NCBI GenBank assembly: GCA_017550105.1
Contig: JAFYLQ010000042.1
Location: 39,005-103,004 of the forward strand
Direction of reading: 5' to 3'
Length of the DNA stretch: 64,000 nucleotides
From: Clostridia bacterium
GTDB lineage: Bacteria; Bacillota; Clostridia; Oscillospirales; Acutalibacteraceae
The position numbers were made by a program, and so were the translations under genes. The notes under the pieces were generated by a model. It was not told the DNA's origin. It did no database searches and saw nothing but the letters and a program-made list of their open reading frames with translations. This document shows positions 16,327 to 24,578 of the stretch, in pieces. Every line of letters starts with the position of its first letter. The stretch's first letter is position 1.

Positions 16327-18528
16327 TTATCCTTCATACTCAAAAACAGTATTATACGTACCGCTTTCGAATTCGTATTCCTCGTTATCGAGGTAGAGTG
16401 TGGCGTGTGAGCCGTTGGGAATAGTGAACGAGAATTTGCATTCGTTACCGTTACCTGTGTATTCCCATGATGAAATAATATCACCGTTTTCTGTGATAAT
16501 ACGAGCCTTTGCATAACCCAACTCCTTAATGGGAAGGGGTCTGAAAATAATATGCTTATAGCCGGGCTCGTTAACGTCAGAGTCAATACCCGCAACGGTT
16601 GTGTAAAGCCAGTCACCCACAGAGCCGTATGCATAGTGGTTAAATGAGTTCATTTCGGGAGTTGCAAAGGTACCGTCCTTCTTCATACCGTCCCAACGCT
16701 CCCACATTGTGGTAGCGCCCCTTGTTACGGGGAAGAGCCATGAGGGGAATGTTTCTTTAAGAAGTAATTTATAAGCAACATCGCTTCTGCCTATTTTTGT
16801 AAGAGCGTGTAAGAGATAGGGTGTACCTACGAAACCTGTTTTAAGGTGTCCGCACTCCTCAATATCCTTAACAAGCTTTGCACCCTCACGCTGAACGTCA
16901 TCCGTAAGGTTAAAATAAATTGCAAGAACGTTTGCGGTCTGTGTTTCGTGCTCGGGCTTTCCGGTGTTGATATATTTCCTTCTGTAAGCCTTTACGGATA
17001 AATCGTAAAGCTCCTCAAAGTAGCTCATATCCTCGCCTATTGCCTTACCCATTTCAATGAACAGGCTGTTTGAATAAGCAAGGTAAGCGGAAGCAATAAG
17101 GTCGTTATCGGTAAAGCCACCCGTTGCCTCGTCACCTGCATCAAGTGAGAGCCAATCACCAAAGTGGAAATCGTGAGCATCAAAAAGACCTCTTTCACTA
17201 CCCTTTGATTCCATAAACAGAATCCACTTTTTCATAGATTCAAACTGTTCTTTGATAATCTCGGTGTCACCGTAGGTTCTGTAAACCCAATAGGGTACAA
17301 CCACCGCAACGTCCGCCCAGGCAGATGAGCCGTAGGATTCCCAGCCGATATCGGGAACAATGTGGGGAATACCCCCGTCCTCATGCTGGTCTGCCGCAAC
17401 GTCGTGCATCCATTTTTTAAAGAATTTTTTTGTTCTGTAGTTAATGGAAGCGGTACGTGCAAAAACCTGAGCGTCACCCGTCCAACCAAAACGCTCGTCA
17501 CGTTGGTTACAGTCCGTGGGAATATCAAGGAAGTTGCCCCTCTGACCCCAGATTATATTTTCATAAAGCTGCTGTACAAGCTCGTGACCGCAAGCAAAGT
17601 AGCCCGTACGCTTCATATCGGAAAAAACAACGACCGCAACAAAATCTGCGGGGTTAATTTCATTTTTGTCAAAGCCCTCAAGCTTAACGTAGCGGAAGCC
17701 CTGATATGTAAAATGGGGCTTGTAGGTATGCTCGTTGCCGTCGGAAATAATCTTGATTTCAACCTTGGCATCACGCATATTATCAAGATAGAAGTTGCCG
17801 TCTCTGTCAAGAACCTCTGCATGGTAAAGTCTGAATTCCTTACCCTTTTTGGCAGGTACCTTCCACTCAACGTAGCCTGTTAAATTCTGGCCGAAATCAA
17901 GCACAAGCTCACCCTTGGGGGTGGTGATAACCTCAACCACCTGAAGTCGTGCCATTTCACGAACCTCCTCGCCCTCCTGAGGAACAAGGATTTTTGTATC
18001 AATATCCCTTAACTCTTTTACAGGGAATTTTTCGTCGGTATTTACGTTAAAATCAACGGTTTCGCCGTTATAAACGTTGGAATAAAGAATGTTACTTTTT
18101 GAGCATTCCCAAGTGGAATCGGTGGGAATAAACTCCTCGGTGCCGTCCTCATACTCAATAAAAAGTGCCGCAATAAGCGCATCCTCTTTTGAGGTGATGC
18201 TCTCGTAATGCTCGTGAGCATTGCCGTGATAACGTCTGCCGTTACCTAAGGCGATATCAAGGGTATTGCACTCCTCCATCAAAGATGTTACGTCGTATTT
18301 CTGATACTGAATACGTTTGCCGTAGCTTGTCCAACCGGGTGCCAAAATAAATTTGCCGACCCTTGTATTATTAAGATAGGCTTCATAATAGCCTAAAGCC
18401 GAGCAACAAAGTGTAGCCTTGGTTATGGGCTTATCCAACCATACTACCTTATTAAAAACAGGACGGACGTCACCAAAATCCGCATCCTGTCTTATAAAAA
18501 ACGCATCTCTTATGGTTTTCAATTTCAT
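16327..18528 (-). CDS. GH78 alpha-L-rhamnosidase-like enzyme
   Basis: A 733-residue family 78 glycoside hydrolase that removes terminal L-rhamnose from plant polysaccharides or flavonoid glycosides. The N-terminal beta-sandwich (ALGYYEAYLNNTRVG, LAPGWTSYGKRIQYQKYDV) is followed by a family beta domain and the (alpha/alpha)6 barrel carrying FLDIPTDCNQRDERFGWTGD, the classical acidic active-site block, then GGFTDNDLIASAYLAYSNSL and GATTMWERWDG. No signal peptide is seen, so it should be intracellular. The ATG lies only two bases after AAAGGAG; a TTG two codons further on has ideal spacing and could be the true start. It is transcribed divergently from rsmA. Confidence 0.92.
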   Translation of the reverse strand: MKLKTIRDAFFIRQDADFGDVRPVFNKVVWLDKPITKATLCCSALGYYEAYLNNTRVGKFILAPGWTSYGKRIQYQKYDVTSLMEECNTLDIALGNGRRYHGNAHEHYESITSKEDALIAALFIEYEDGTEEFIPTDSTWECSKSNILYSNVYNGETVDFNVNTDEKFPVKELRDIDTKILVPQEGEEVREMARLQVVEVITTPKGELVLDFGQNLTGYVEWKVPAKKGKEFRLYHAEVLDRDGNFYLDNMRDAKVEIKIISDGNEHTYKPHFTYQGFRYVKLEGFDKNEINPADFVAVVVFSDMKRTGYFACGHELVQQLYENIIWGQRGNFLDIPTDCNQRDERFGWTGDAQVFARTASINYRTKKFFKKWMHDVAADQHEDGGIPHIVPDIGWESYGSSAWADVAVVVPYWVYRTYGDTEIIKEQFESMKKWILFMESKGSERGLFDAHDFHFGDWLSLDAGDEATGGFTDNDLIASAYLAYSNSLFIEMGKAIGEDMSYFEELYDLSVKAYRRKYINTGKPEHETQTANVLAIYFNLTDDVQREGAKLVKDIEECGHLKTGFVGTPYLLHALTKIGRSDVAYKLLLKETFPSWLFPVTRGATTMWERWDGMKKDGTFATPEMNSFNHYAYGSVGDWLYTTVAGIDSDVNEPGYKHIIFRPLPIKELGYAKARIITENGDIISSWEYTGNGNECKFSFTIPNGSHATLYLDNEEYEFESGTYNTVFEYEG

Positions 18529-18541
18529 TCTCCTTTCAGAG

Positions 18542-18569
18542 TTGACATATTTTTTTAAAAATATATAAT
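18542..18569 (+). promoter_or_regulatory. Sigma-A promoter of rsmA
   Basis: Perfect TTGACA (18542-18547), 16-base A/T spacer and perfect TATAAT (18564-18569), about 50 bases ahead of the rsmA start in the divergent spacer. Confidence 0.85.
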
Positions 18570-18617
18570 TAATATATCCCACTCGGGACTCATTTTCAAT
18601 ACCTTTCGGAGGCAATA

Positions 18618-19472
18618 ATGAAAAATCTTTCCGATATTAACGTTATAAAATCAGTTATGGCACGTCACGGTGTCACCTTCAATAAAGGCTTGGGGCAGAA
18701 TTTCCTTGTGGACCCCGAGGTTTGCCCCGCTATGGCGGAGGCTGCGGGACTTGACGAAAACACCTGCGCAATAGAGGTCGGTCCCGGTGTAGGCGTGCTT
18801 ACTGCAGAGCTTGCAAAAAGGGCGGGTAAGGTGCTCAGCTTTGAGGTTGACGACCGTCTTTTGCCCGTTTTAAAAGAAACTCTTGCAGATTTTGATAACG
18901 TTGAAATTATAAATCAGGACGTTATGAAGGCAGACCTTAAGGGAATTATTGAGGAAAAATGTGCGGGTATGGATATTGTGGTTTGTGCAAACCTTCCCTA
19001 CTACATCACATCCCCCATCATAATGCTCCTTTTAGAAAGCCGACTGCCCCTTAAATCCATTACTGTTATGGTGCAAAAGGAAGCGGCGGACCGCCTTTGT
19101 GCCGAGGTGGGCAGTCGTGACGGCGGTGCGGTTACGGTTGCGGTAAATTACTACGCCGAAAGCGAAAAGCTTTTCTTTGTTCCCCGTGACTCCTTCTTAC
19201 CGCCACCCAAGGTAAATAGCGAGGTTATCCGTCTTACGGTACGTGAAAATCCCCCTGTTGCCGTTAAAAGTGAAGCCAATTTTTTCAAAACTGTAAAAGC
19301 CGCTTTTTCACAAAGAAGAAAAACCGCTGAAAACTCATTAAGCTCGGGCACGGGCATAAAAAAAGACGTTATAGCAAAGGTTTTGGCAGATGCAGGTCTT
19401 GAAAAAACAGTACGTGCAGAAAAACTGACAATGGAAGATTTTGCAAGACTTTCAGATATACTTTTTGAATAA
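18618..19472 (+). CDS. rsmA: 16S rRNA (adenine1518/1519-N6)-dimethyltransferase
   Basis: RsmA (KsgA) dimethylates two adjacent adenines near the 3' end of 16S rRNA with S-adenosylmethionine during small-subunit assembly. GLGQNFLVDPEV, the SAM motif AIEVGPGVGVLT, the base-flipping motif NLPYYITSPI and the C-terminal FFKTVKAAFSQRRKTAENSL are all present. The length of 284 is normal. CGGAGG lies six bases before the ATG. It is a single-gene unit ending at a hairpin shared with rnpB. Confidence 0.97.
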   Translation: MKNLSDINVIKSVMARHGVTFNKGLGQNFLVDPEVCPAMAEAAGLDENTCAIEVGPGVGVLTAELAKRAGKVLSFEVDDRLLPVLKETLADFDNVEIINQDVMKADLKGIIEEKCAGMDIVVCANLPYYITSPIIMLLLESRLPLKSITVMVQKEAADRLCAEVGSRDGGAVTVAVNYYAESEKLFFVPRDSFLPPPKVNSEVIRLTVRENPPVAVKSEANFFKTVKAAFSQRRKTAENSLSSGTGIKKDVIAKVLADAGLEKTVRAEKLTMEDFARLSDILFE

Positions 19473-19478
19473 AAAACT

Positions 19479-19512
19479 ACCCTTGAGAAATAACTTCTCA
19501 AGGGTTTATTTT
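19479..19512. terminator. Bidirectional terminator between rsmA and rnpB
   Basis: An 11-bp stem (19479-19489 / 19495-19505) with T runs on both strands: TTTATTTT after it on the plus strand and a six-T run on the minus strand. It therefore ends both rsmA and the convergent rnpB. Confidence 0.85.
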
Positions 19513-19518
19513 ATGGTG

Positions 19519-19872
19519 TTCGGTAAAACTGTAAGCCGGGTTCTGTCGTTTAAGGCAATCATCTATCTACACCTTGCGTTGCCACAAGGTTCTAGCCACC
19601 CTTCGGGGTTACGAAAAAATCGCTGTCCGGCTGACTCCCCTGTCGGTGTTGCATCGGGTAGGGTTTACATGGCCGTGATGTCTCCACCACGCCGGTGAGC
19701 TCTTACCTCGCCTTTCCACCCTTACCGAAAAAATCGGCGGTATATCTCTGTTGCACTTTCCCTAAGGTTACCCTCGGCGGCCGTTAGCCGTTACCCTGCC
19801 GTATGATGCCCGGACTTTCCTCGTCTGTTCAGGTCAACGACCCAAACATCCGCAACTGCCCATTTTACCGAA
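19519..19872 (-). ncRNA. rnpB: RNase P RNA, bacterial
   Basis: The catalytic RNA of RNase P, which matures tRNA 5' ends. On the minus strand the 5' half carries GAGGAAAGTCCGGGC (reverse complement at 19809-19823), the universal P4/J region, and the 3' end carries ACAGAACCCGGCTTA, the universal 3' block. The ends pair as helix P1: TTCGGTAAAA at the 5' end with TTTTACCGAA at the 3' end. The length of about 354 is normal. A promoter sits directly upstream and a terminator seven bases beyond the 3' end. The open frames crossing it are not genes. Confidence 0.95.
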
Positions 19873-19878
19873 TGATTT

Positions 19879-19907
19879 ATTTTACAACATATTAAAAATT
19901 AAGTCAA
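19879..19907 (-). promoter_or_regulatory. Promoter of rnpB
   Basis: Minus strand TTGACT (19902-19907), 17-base spacer, TAAAAT (19879-19884), placing transcription start at about the first base of the P1 stem. Confidence 0.85.
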
Positions 19908-19963
19908 GATTATAAATTTCTTAAATATAAAGTATATAAATACAAAAATTTATATAAAAAGTA

Positions 19964-19992
19964 TTGATACTTTTTGATTTTTCTGCAATAAT
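19964..19992 (+). promoter_or_regulatory. Promoter of the gltX operon
   Basis: TTGATA (19964-19969), 17-base spacer, AATAAT (19987-19992). The leader before gltX is only about 35 bases, which leaves no room for a T-box. Confidence 0.7.
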
Positions 19993-20032
19993 AAGGTGTC
20001 AAATTATTGATTATAAAATGGAGCTTTATAAT

Positions 20033-21697
20033 ATGAATTACGATTGCAATAAGCTTGCCGATTTACTGTTCCCCCATATTACGGGTACGGTAGCCGAGCT
20101 TGAAGAAAAATATCCCGAAAGAAGCCTCCCCGAGGGTGCAAGGGTCACTCGTTTCGCACCAAGCCCCACAGGCTATCTTCACATCGGCGGTCTTTTCGGT
20201 GCTCTTGTAGACGTGCTTACCGCAAAGGCTACAAAGGGTGTTTCATATCTTCGTATTGAGGATACTGACAAAAAACGTGAAATCGACGACGGTGTTTCAG
20301 CCATCATCAACGGCTTCGCCTCCTTCGGCATTGATTTTGACGAGGGTGTTACAGGCTTTAACGAGGAAAAGGGTGCTTACGGCCCGTATACACAGAGCCA
20401 ACGTGCCGAGATTTATCAGACCGTTGCCAAGGAATTAGTTCAGAAGGGTCTTGCTTACCCCTGCTTCTGCACTGCAGAGGAGCTTTCGGTTATCCGTGAG
20501 GAACAGGAAAAGGGCGACGCCCTTATCTGGGGTTACTTCGGCAAATGGGCAAAATGCCGTGACCTCTCCTTTGAAGAAATTGAAGAAAATATCAAATTAG
20601 GCAAACCCTACGTGCTCCGCTTCCGTTCCGACGGGCAGGAGGACAAGCGTATTTTCTTTGACGATATTATCCGTGGCAAAATTGAAATGCCCGAAAATAT
20701 TATTGACGAGGTTCTTTTAAAATCCGACGGTATTCCCACATACCACTTCGCCCACGCCTGTGACGACCATTTTATGAGAACAACCCACATAATCCGTGGT
20801 GAGGAGTGGATTTCATCCGTACCCAAGCATATTGCTCTTTTCAAAGCCTGTGGTTTTAAAGTTCCCAAATATGCACACACTCCCCAGGTTATGAAAATCG
20901 ACGAGGAGGACGGTACAAAGCGTAAGCTTTCAAAACGTAAGGACCCCGAGGCTGCAGTAAGCTACTTTGTAGAGCAGGGCTTCCCCAAGGAGAGCCTTAT
21001 TGAGTATCTTCTTACACTTCTTAACTCAAACTTCGAGGATTGGCGCAGAGCAAACCCCAAGGAGGATGCCTTCGCATTCCCCTTTAACCTTAAAAAGATG
21101 AGCCCCAGCGGATGCCTTTTTGACCTTGTTAAGCTCAACGACGTTAGCAAAAACGTGGTTTCCGTTATGGATGCTGATACAGTTTACAATTACATCGCCC
21201 TTTGGGCTAAGAATTACGACGAGGAATTCTACAACGAGTTTACAAAGGACCCCGAATTCTCACGTAATATGGTTAACATCGACCGTGAAAGCCCCAAGCC
21301 CCGTAAGGATATTGCAAAATGGAGCGAGGTTAAGGAATATTTTGCATATATGTTTGATGCATACTTCACACCCGACTTTGACCTTCCCGAAAATATCAGC
21401 AAAGAGGATGCAAAGGCAATCCTTGAAAAATACCTTGAGGTTTATGACGAAGCGGACGAAAAGGACGTTTGGTTCTCAAAAATTAAGGATATGTGTGAGC
21501 CCTTAGGCTTCACACCCAACGTAAAAGAGTTCAAGAAAAACCCCGAAGCCTTCAAGGGTCACGTCGGTGATATTTCAACTGTTATCCGCCTTGCGGTTAC
21601 AGGCAGAAAAAACACACCCGACCTTTGCTCAATTATGAAGCTTTTGGGTAAAGATAAAGTTACAGCACGAATCAACGAGATTATAAAATCTCTTTAA
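20033..21697 (+). CDS. gltX: Glutamyl-tRNA synthetase
   Basis: A class I synthetase charging tRNA-Glu, 554 residues from the ATG that has GGAG nine bases upstream; further upstream starts would lie inside the promoter. RFAPSPTGYLHIGG (residues 40-53) is the HIGH region and KRKLSKRKDP the KMSKS region. It belongs to the longer Clostridia type with an N-terminal leader MNYDCNKLADLLFP before the catalytic core. Its neighbour 10 bases downstream is glnS, so this cell can charge tRNA-Gln directly and this enzyme need not be non-discriminating. First gene of a four-gene operon. Confidence 0.96.
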   Translation: MNYDCNKLADLLFPHITGTVAELEEKYPERSLPEGARVTRFAPSPTGYLHIGGLFGALVDVLTAKATKGVSYLRIEDTDKKREIDDGVSAIINGFASFGIDFDEGVTGFNEEKGAYGPYTQSQRAEIYQTVAKELVQKGLAYPCFCTAEELSVIREEQEKGDALIWGYFGKWAKCRDLSFEEIEENIKLGKPYVLRFRSDGQEDKRIFFDDIIRGKIEMPENIIDEVLLKSDGIPTYHFAHACDDHFMRTTHIIRGEEWISSVPKHIALFKACGFKVPKYAHTPQVMKIDEEDGTKRKLSKRKDPEAAVSYFVEQGFPKESLIEYLLTLLNSNFEDWRRANPKEDAFAFPFNLKKMSPSGCLFDLVKLNDVSKNVVSVMDADTVYNYIALWAKNYDEEFYNEFTKDPEFSRNMVNIDRESPKPRKDIAKWSEVKEYFAYMFDAYFTPDFDLPENISKEDAKAILEKYLEVYDEADEKDVWFSKIKDMCEPLGFTPNVKEFKKNPEAFKGHVGDISTVIRLAVTGRKNTPDLCSIMKLLGKDKVTARINEIIKSL

Positions 21698-21707
21698 GGA
21701 GTTTACT

Positions 21708-23369
21708 ATGGACGAAATCAAAACAGAAAATATATCCAACTTTATTCACGATATTATCGATGAAGAATTACGTGAGGGTGTTAACACTAAGGTTCAGACC
21801 CGTTTCCCTCCCGAGCCCAACGGCTACCTTCATATAGGTCATGCAAAGGCCATCTGCATTGACTTTACAACCGCTATGAAATACGGCGGCGTTTGTAACC
21901 TTCGTCTTGACGACACAAACCCCGCAAAGGAAGACATTGAATACGTAGAATCCATTAAGGAAGATATCGAATGGCTCGGCTTCAAGTGGGACAAATGTCT
22001 TTACGCTTCAAGCTACTTTGATTTCCTTTATGATTGTGCAATCAAGCTTATTAAGGACGGCAAGGCATACGTTGACGACCTTACCGCTGAGGAAATGCGC
22101 GAATACCGTGGCACCCTTACAGAGCCCGGTAAGAACAGCCCCTACCGTGACAGAAGCGTTGAGGAAAACCTTGACCTTTTCAAGCGTATGACTGACGGTG
22201 AATTCCCCGACGGCGCAAAGGTTTTACGTGCAAAAATCGATATGGCATCACCCAATATGAATATGCGTGACCCCGCCATTTACAGAATTATGCACACAAG
22301 CCACCACCAGACAGGCGACAAATGGTGTGTTTACCCCATTTATGACTTTGCGCATCCCCTTTCCGATGCACGTGAGGGCGTAACCTACTCACTTTGCTCA
22401 CTTGAGTTTGAGAACCACAGACCTCTTTACAACTGGTTCATTGAGCAGATTGGCTTTGAGGAGCCCCCCAGACAGATTGAGTTTGCAAGACTTAACCTTA
22501 ACTACTGCATCACAAGTAAAAGAAGAAATATCCGCCTTGTTACCGATAACCTTGTCAGCGGTTGGGATGACCCCCGTATGGCTACCATCTGCGGTATGAG
22601 AAGACGTGGTTACCCTGCAAAGGCACTTCGCACCTTCATCGAAAAGGTCGGTGTTTCAAAGGCTTACAGCGTCGTTGACTACGGTCTTCTTGAGGCTTGT
22701 GTAAGAGATGAGCTTAATGCAAACGCTCCCAGAGCTATGGCAGTTCTTGACCCCATTAAGGTTGTTATTGATAACTATCCCGAGGGTCAGACCGAGGAAA
22801 TCACCGTTGAGGTTCATCCCGACAAGCCCGAGCTCGGCACAAAAACAATCACCTTCGGTAAAGAAATTTACGTTGAAAGAAACGACTTTATGGCAGAGCC
22901 CGTTAAAAAGTATTTCAGACTTTTCCCCGGTAACGAGGTTCGTCTTAAGGGTGCATATTTCATCACCTGTAATTCTTACGAAACAGACGACGAAGGCAAC
23001 GTAACAGTTCTTCATTGCACCTACGACCCCGAAACAAAGGGCGGTAACGCTCCCGACGGCAGAAAGGTTAAGGGAACAATCCATTGGGCAGGTCCTAAGG
23101 CATTCAAGGCTGAGGTAAGACTTTACGACAGACTTTTCAACGTTGAAGACCCCGCAGGTGTTCCTGACGACGAATTCGTTGATGCAATTAACCCCGAATC
23201 ATTAATCGTCCTTAAGGATTGCCTTATTGAAGAAAGCATCAAGGATGCAAAGGTTCTTGACTCCTTCCAGTTTATGAGAGACGGTTATTTCTGCGTAGAC
23301 AAGGATTCAACTGCCGAAAACCCCATATTCAACCGTACAGTTCAGCTTAACTCCTCCTGGAAAAAATAA
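21708..23369 (+). CDS. glnS: Glutaminyl-tRNA synthetase
   Basis: A class I synthetase that charges tRNA-Gln with glutamine. FPPEPNGYLHIGHAKAI is the HIGH region with the GlnRS-type Glu-Pro-Asn, LRLDDTNPAKEDIEYVESI binds the amino acid and tRNA end, and NYCITSKRRNIRLV is the KMSKS-equivalent. The C-terminal anticodon-binding beta barrels (VEVHPDKPELG, GTIHWAGPKAFKAEVRLYDRLF shown here as GTIHWAGPKA and EVRLYDRLF) are complete; 553 residues is normal. AAGGAG precedes the ATG. Most Firmicutes lack GlnRS and use the GatCAB amidotransferase route, so the gene is a sign of lineage or ancient transfer. Confidence 0.97.
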   Translation: MDEIKTENISNFIHDIIDEELREGVNTKVQTRFPPEPNGYLHIGHAKAICIDFTTAMKYGGVCNLRLDDTNPAKEDIEYVESIKEDIEWLGFKWDKCLYASSYFDFLYDCAIKLIKDGKAYVDDLTAEEMREYRGTLTEPGKNSPYRDRSVEENLDLFKRMTDGEFPDGAKVLRAKIDMASPNMNMRDPAIYRIMHTSHHQTGDKWCVYPIYDFAHPLSDAREGVTYSLCSLEFENHRPLYNWFIEQIGFEEPPRQIEFARLNLNYCITSKRRNIRLVTDNLVSGWDDPRMATICGMRRRGYPAKALRTFIEKVGVSKAYSVVDYGLLEACVRDELNANAPRAMAVLDPIKVVIDNYPEGQTEEITVEVHPDKPELGTKTITFGKEIYVERNDFMAEPVKKYFRLFPGNEVRLKGAYFITCNSYETDDEGNVTVLHCTYDPETKGGNAPDGRKVKGTIHWAGPKAFKAEVRLYDRLFNVEDPAGVPDDEFVDAINPESLIVLKDCLIEESIKDAKVLDSFQFMRDGYFCVDKDSTAENPIFNRTVQLNSSWKK

Positions 23370-23387
23370 TATAAAGGAAGATTTATT

Positions 23388-24089
23388 ATGAAATATGTTT
23401 ATAAAACAGTTGCCGCTTTACTCGCACTTGCAGTAATCGCTGTTATTATCTGCACCCCTATGATTTCTATAACAATTGAATCACTTATTCCCGGTGCACT
23501 GGTTGCCGTAGGTGCTTACCTTGACAGCGACAAAGCAGCCGAAATTCTTGAACAGACCAAGGGCGAAATACCCACCGGCTTCGGTGAAGATATTTCCATA
23601 CTTAATATAATTTCACCCACGGATAACTCAATAGCCGCAGTCATCAGAAGCTTTGGCTCAGAGGAATCATCATCCACCGCAATGGAAGCCCTTGAGCCCG
23701 TATTCCCTGCTGCCATCGGCTTCGCAGTGGTTCTTGCACTTATCGTTATCTGCTCCATTGCCGCTGCAGTAACCGCATTTGCTTGTAAAAACAACCGAAT
23801 TCCCATTTATATCAGCATTGTGGGTTGCGGTCTTAATTTTATGTTATTCAAAACCTTCGAGGACGTAGCCAAACCCTTTACAGACGGCACAATCACCCTT
23901 TCAAGCCTTGTGGGCTCCGACTGGATGATGTTAGTTGGTGATATTACCGAGGTTTCAATGCCCACAACAATGTGGCTTATAGCCGCCGTGTTTGTTTGTG
24001 TAATCGTTTGGACTCTTCTTTACAACGCCACCCTTCCCGCAAATGAAAAGCTTGCAAGAAAACGTATGTTGGGAGAAATTGACGAATGA
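23388..24089 (+). CDS. Small integral membrane protein, unknown
   Basis: I do not recognise this 233-residue protein. It has four hydrophobic segments: residues 5-30 (a possible signal anchor), about 110-130 (IGFAVVLALIVICSIAAAVTAF), 136-155 and 195-215, with an extracellular loop of about 75 residues between the first two. The short basic C-terminus (KLARKRMLGEIDE) should be cytoplasmic. It follows glnS after 18 bases and overlaps the YhcH gene by four bases (ATGA), so it is translated as part of the same operon. Confidence 0.7.
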   Translation: MKYVYKTVAALLALAVIAVIICTPMISITIESLIPGALVAVGAYLDSDKAAEILEQTKGEIPTGFGEDISILNIISPTDNSIAAVIRSFGSEESSSTAMEALEPVFPAAIGFAVVLALIVICSIAAAVTAFACKNNRIPIYISIVGCGLNFMLFKTFEDVAKPFTDGTITLSSLVGSDWMMLVGDITEVSMPTTMWLIAAVFVCVIVWTLLYNATLPANEKLARKRMLGEIDE

Positions 24090-24538
24090 TTTACGACAAG
24101 GTTGAAAATATGAGCCTTTACTTTGATAAGCTCACAGGCTTCGAAAAGGTAGAGAGCGAATACAAAAAATTTATTGCAAACCCCTTTAAGGAAGGCAGAA
24201 TCGACATTGACGGCGACAACCTTTGGTGCAACGTTGCATCATACACCGTTGACCCCGACAATCCCTTGAAATACGAGGCACACAGAGAGTATGCGGACGT
24301 TCAGGTTATGGTTGACGGCGAAGAGGTTTTCGGTTGGGCTAACACTAAGGAGTGCAACGTAACCGAGGATTTTGAGGAAGGCTGTGACATCGCATTTATG
24401 GATGCGCCCAACGGTCAGTTCTTTGAATTAAGAAAAGGCTATTTTGCAGTTTTCTTCCCCGAGGATGCTCACGCACCCTGCAGAAAAAGTGACAATTCCG
24501 ATTTTGCACACAAGCTTGTGTTTAAAGTAAAATTATAA
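24086..24538 (+). CDS. YhcH/YjgK/YiaL family protein (DUF386)
   Basis: A 150-residue cupin-like protein of the YhcH/YjgK/YiaL/EbgC group, known as sugar-metabolism accessory proteins; some act as anomerases or beta-galactosidase subunits. EAHREYADVQVMVDGEEVFGW, the family signature, is seen here in parts EAHREYADVQVMVDG and EEVFGW, and the C-terminal GYFAVFFPEDAHAPC supplies the metal-binding histidine region. It is coupled to the upstream membrane protein by a four-base overlap and ends at a strong terminator. The link to synthetases in the same operon is probably only positional. Confidence 0.9.
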   Translation: MIYDKVENMSLYFDKLTGFEKVESEYKKFIANPFKEGRIDIDGDNLWCNVASYTVDPDNPLKYEAHREYADVQVMVDGEEVFGWANTKECNVTEDFEEGCDIAFMDAPNGQFFELRKGYFAVFFPEDAHAPCRKSDNSDFAHKLVFKVKL

Positions 24539-24545
24539 AAATATT

Positions 24546-24578
24546 AACCCCGACACCTTAGTGTCGGGGTTAGTTTTT
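24546..24578 (+). terminator. Terminator of the gltX operon
   Basis: An 11-bp stem AACCCCGACAC (24546-24556 / 24561-24571), CTTA loop, then AGTTTTT. Its 3' end touches the stop codon of the convergent sensor kinase gene. Confidence 0.9.

Noticed and set aside
19441-19698. Open reading frame across the rnpB region on the plus strand
   Set aside because: The sequence is RNase P RNA on the other strand, with both universal blocks and a pairing P1 stem.
19993-20032. T-box riboswitch before gltX
   Set aside because: The leader after the likely -10 is only about 35 bases, with no specifier loop or T-box sequence.
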